Below the pieces are notes generated by a model. The model searched no databases and was not told the origin of the DNA. It saw only the letters and a program-made list of their open reading frames with translations. A DNA stretch of 60,390 nucleotides from JBAVOR01 sp049692255 (GTDB lineage: Bacteria > Babelota > Babeliae > Babelales > JACPOV01): NCBI GenBank assembly GCA_049692255.1, contig JBAVOR010000020.1, forward strand, positions 1 through 60,390, read 5' to 3'. Of the stretch, positions 59,366-60,390 are shown in pieces. Numbering within the stretch: the stretch's first letter is position 1; every line of letters starts with the position of its first letter. Position numbers and translations under genes: made by a program.

Positions 59366-60106
59366 ATGTTTATTCTATTATTACTCTGTTTATTTGTCGT
59401 AACGCTCGATGCAAAAATTGTTGAACATCAGTATATGCAAGAAATAGAAGCATATGTTACGCACAGCGACGAAACGCTCGTTATTTTTGATATAGACAAC
59501 ACACTTATTGAACCCGATAACTGGATTGGTGGGCCGATTTGGTTTGACCATATTATTCGCACAAAAATGAAAGATGAAGGGTTAACCTATCGTCAAGCAG
59601 AAGCGGCTGCTGTACAATTATTAGCAAAAGTTATTACGCAAGTAAACTTTGTTCCTGTCGAGCAAAACACCGTTCTTTTTATAGAACTGTGTAAAAAAAG
59701 CGGTACCCGTGTTATTGCACTCACTGCACGTTCTACCATGCTGGCTGATCATACTCACGAAACATTGCTCAATGTTGGTATGTGCTTTTCTGACCATACA
59801 TTTATAACACCTGCCGTGCGTATACATGAAAAATATCACCATCACCATGGCATTATTTTTTGCAGCGGCATGTGCAAAGGGGTCGCTTTAGTACATGCAC
59901 TAAAAGAACATTGTTACAATCCGAAGCGCATCATTTGCATTGACGATTGCTTGCGCCATTTAATTGCTATAGAAAAACAGCTAGCACAAGAATTTCCCGA
60001 TATCGAATTTATTGGCATTCGCTACAGTCATCTTGATTATAAAAAAGCATTGTTTGATCCTATTTCTGCTGAAAAAGAATTACAAAAGCTACTGGCAACT
60101 AGTTAA
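59366..60106 (+). CDS. exported HAD-like protein, probable DUF2608
   Basis: 246 residues; ATG follows AAGGAGATTCT. Signal peptide MFILLLLCLFVVTLDA. HAD motifs VIFDIDNTLIEP (two Asp), VIALTARS (Thr) and IICIDDCLRHL (Asp pair). The layout, including NWIGGPIWFDH, matches DUF2608, a HAD-like family found in intracellular bacteria. It may act on phosphorylated host or cell-envelope substrates, which is not established. Downstream of the band-7 gene by 15 bases. Confidence 0.82.
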   Translation: MFILLLLCLFVVTLDAKIVEHQYMQEIEAYVTHSDETLVIFDIDNTLIEPDNWIGGPIWFDHIIRTKMKDEGLTYRQAEAAAVQLLAKVITQVNFVPVEQNTVLFIELCKKSGTRVIALTARSTMLADHTHETLLNVGMCFSDHTFITPAVRIHEKYHHHHGIIFCSGMCKGVALVHALKEHCYNPKRIICIDDCLRHLIAIEKQLAQEFPDIEFIGIRYSHLDYKKALFDPISAEKELQKLLATS

Positions 60107-60130
60107 CAAATATTAAAAAAAGGAACCTGC

Positions 60131-60390
60131 ATGAACGCACTATTCTTGATCTTGCTTACCAGTGTTACGTATCACGCATATGCATCTGATGCACCACGGC
60201 TAATAAAACTAGATGGCTCTCTCGTAGAATTAGTAATACCTCAAAATGAGGCCGATGAAATATCATTGATACCGTTCTATAAAAAAACGTATACCTTTGG
60301 AAAGGCAGGCTCTCGAAGAATCATGCAACTCGCAACACCAACGGAATGTACGTATGATTTTGATGTCGTTTCTCTTGATAATGGTGGGGC
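60131..60390 (+). CDS. secreted protein, unknown (5' part only)
   Basis: 86 codons to the window edge; ATG follows AAAAAGGAACCTGC. Signal peptide MNALFLILLTSVTYHAYASD. Mature start has PRLIKLDGSLVELVIPQNEA and CTYDFDVVSLDNGG. Not recognised. It probably belongs to the same transcription unit as the two preceding genes. Confidence 0.65.
   Translation, partial: MNALFLILLTSVTYHAYASDAPRLIKLDGSLVELVIPQNEADEISLIPFYKKTYTFGKAGSRRIMQLATPTECTYDFDVVSLDNGG

Overview
The window looks like a piece of chromosome from a small, AT-rich, Gram-negative-type bacterium living with a protist host, most plausibly a member of Candidatus Dependentiae (TM6/Babeliae). This is inference from gene content, not a database match. 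The clues are tightly packed genes, an unusually high share of short proteins with signal peptides and no recognisable domain, secreted WD40-like and HAD-like proteins, tandem paralogue families, NurA, a Bat operon, and housekeeping genes scattered out of their usual operons (rpsI without rplM, sufU apart from sufS).

Layout. 1-1388: three tandem copies of a secreted family. 1378-6669 (mostly minus): Fe/Mn superoxide dismutase, FtsB-like protein, a C-terminal processing protease, two small secreted proteins, rpsI, a DksA/TraR zinc-finger protein and tadA. 6809-12755: a TPR protein, then a manganese/zinc ABC operon (binding protein, ATPase, two permeases) split by a 524-residue secreted protein that lies between repeat elements. 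12892-15300: gyrB. 15435-22585: small secreted proteins, a stand-alone LigD-type phosphoesterase, a DUF5674 protein, tilS, one M48-like and two M50-like proteases plus a truncated third copy. 22617-26613 and 39105-41105: six members of one unrecognised secreted family. 26835-34051: a TonB/TolA-like protein, two unknown secreted proteins, an FAD oxidoreductase, two WD40-like exported proteins and an NAD-dependent epimerase. 34052-46451: coiled-coil secreted proteins, NurA, SufU, a HAD phosphatase, a VTT membrane protein, SufS, a two-piece PilB/GspE ATPase and HU. 46740-56345: a decayed VanX-like stub, tRNA-Leu and tRNA-Cys, then a long minus-strand run (plsC, batA, batB, batC, batD, batE, M23 peptidase, lepB, rhodanese lipoprotein). 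56552-60390: two related membrane proteins, a band-7 protein, a DUF2608/HAD-like protein and a partial secreted protein.

The most distinctive feature is a family of short interspersed repeats bounded by GCGCTCAT and ATGAGCGC. The interiors vary. Copies occur between genes, in the open frame at the start of batD, and as three adjacent modules in the linker of the TonB-like protein, where they are translated. This resembles the protein-coding palindromic elements known from Rickettsia, but the sequences look different. Other unusual points are the six-member secreted family with a shared C-terminal motif, a PilB divided at its interdomain linker with a separate ribosome binding site, two probable leaderless genes with a TGGTATAAT box exactly 6 bases before ATG, and the truncated paralogues.

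Functionally the recognisable genes cover envelope upkeep and secretion (lepB, S41 and M23 peptidases, Bat, PlsC, TonB-like, PilB), metal uptake, Fe-S assembly, translation (tilS, tadA, rpsI, tRNAs) and DNA topology or repair (gyrB, HU, NurA, LigD-PE). The remainder is an exported set that may act at the host interface.
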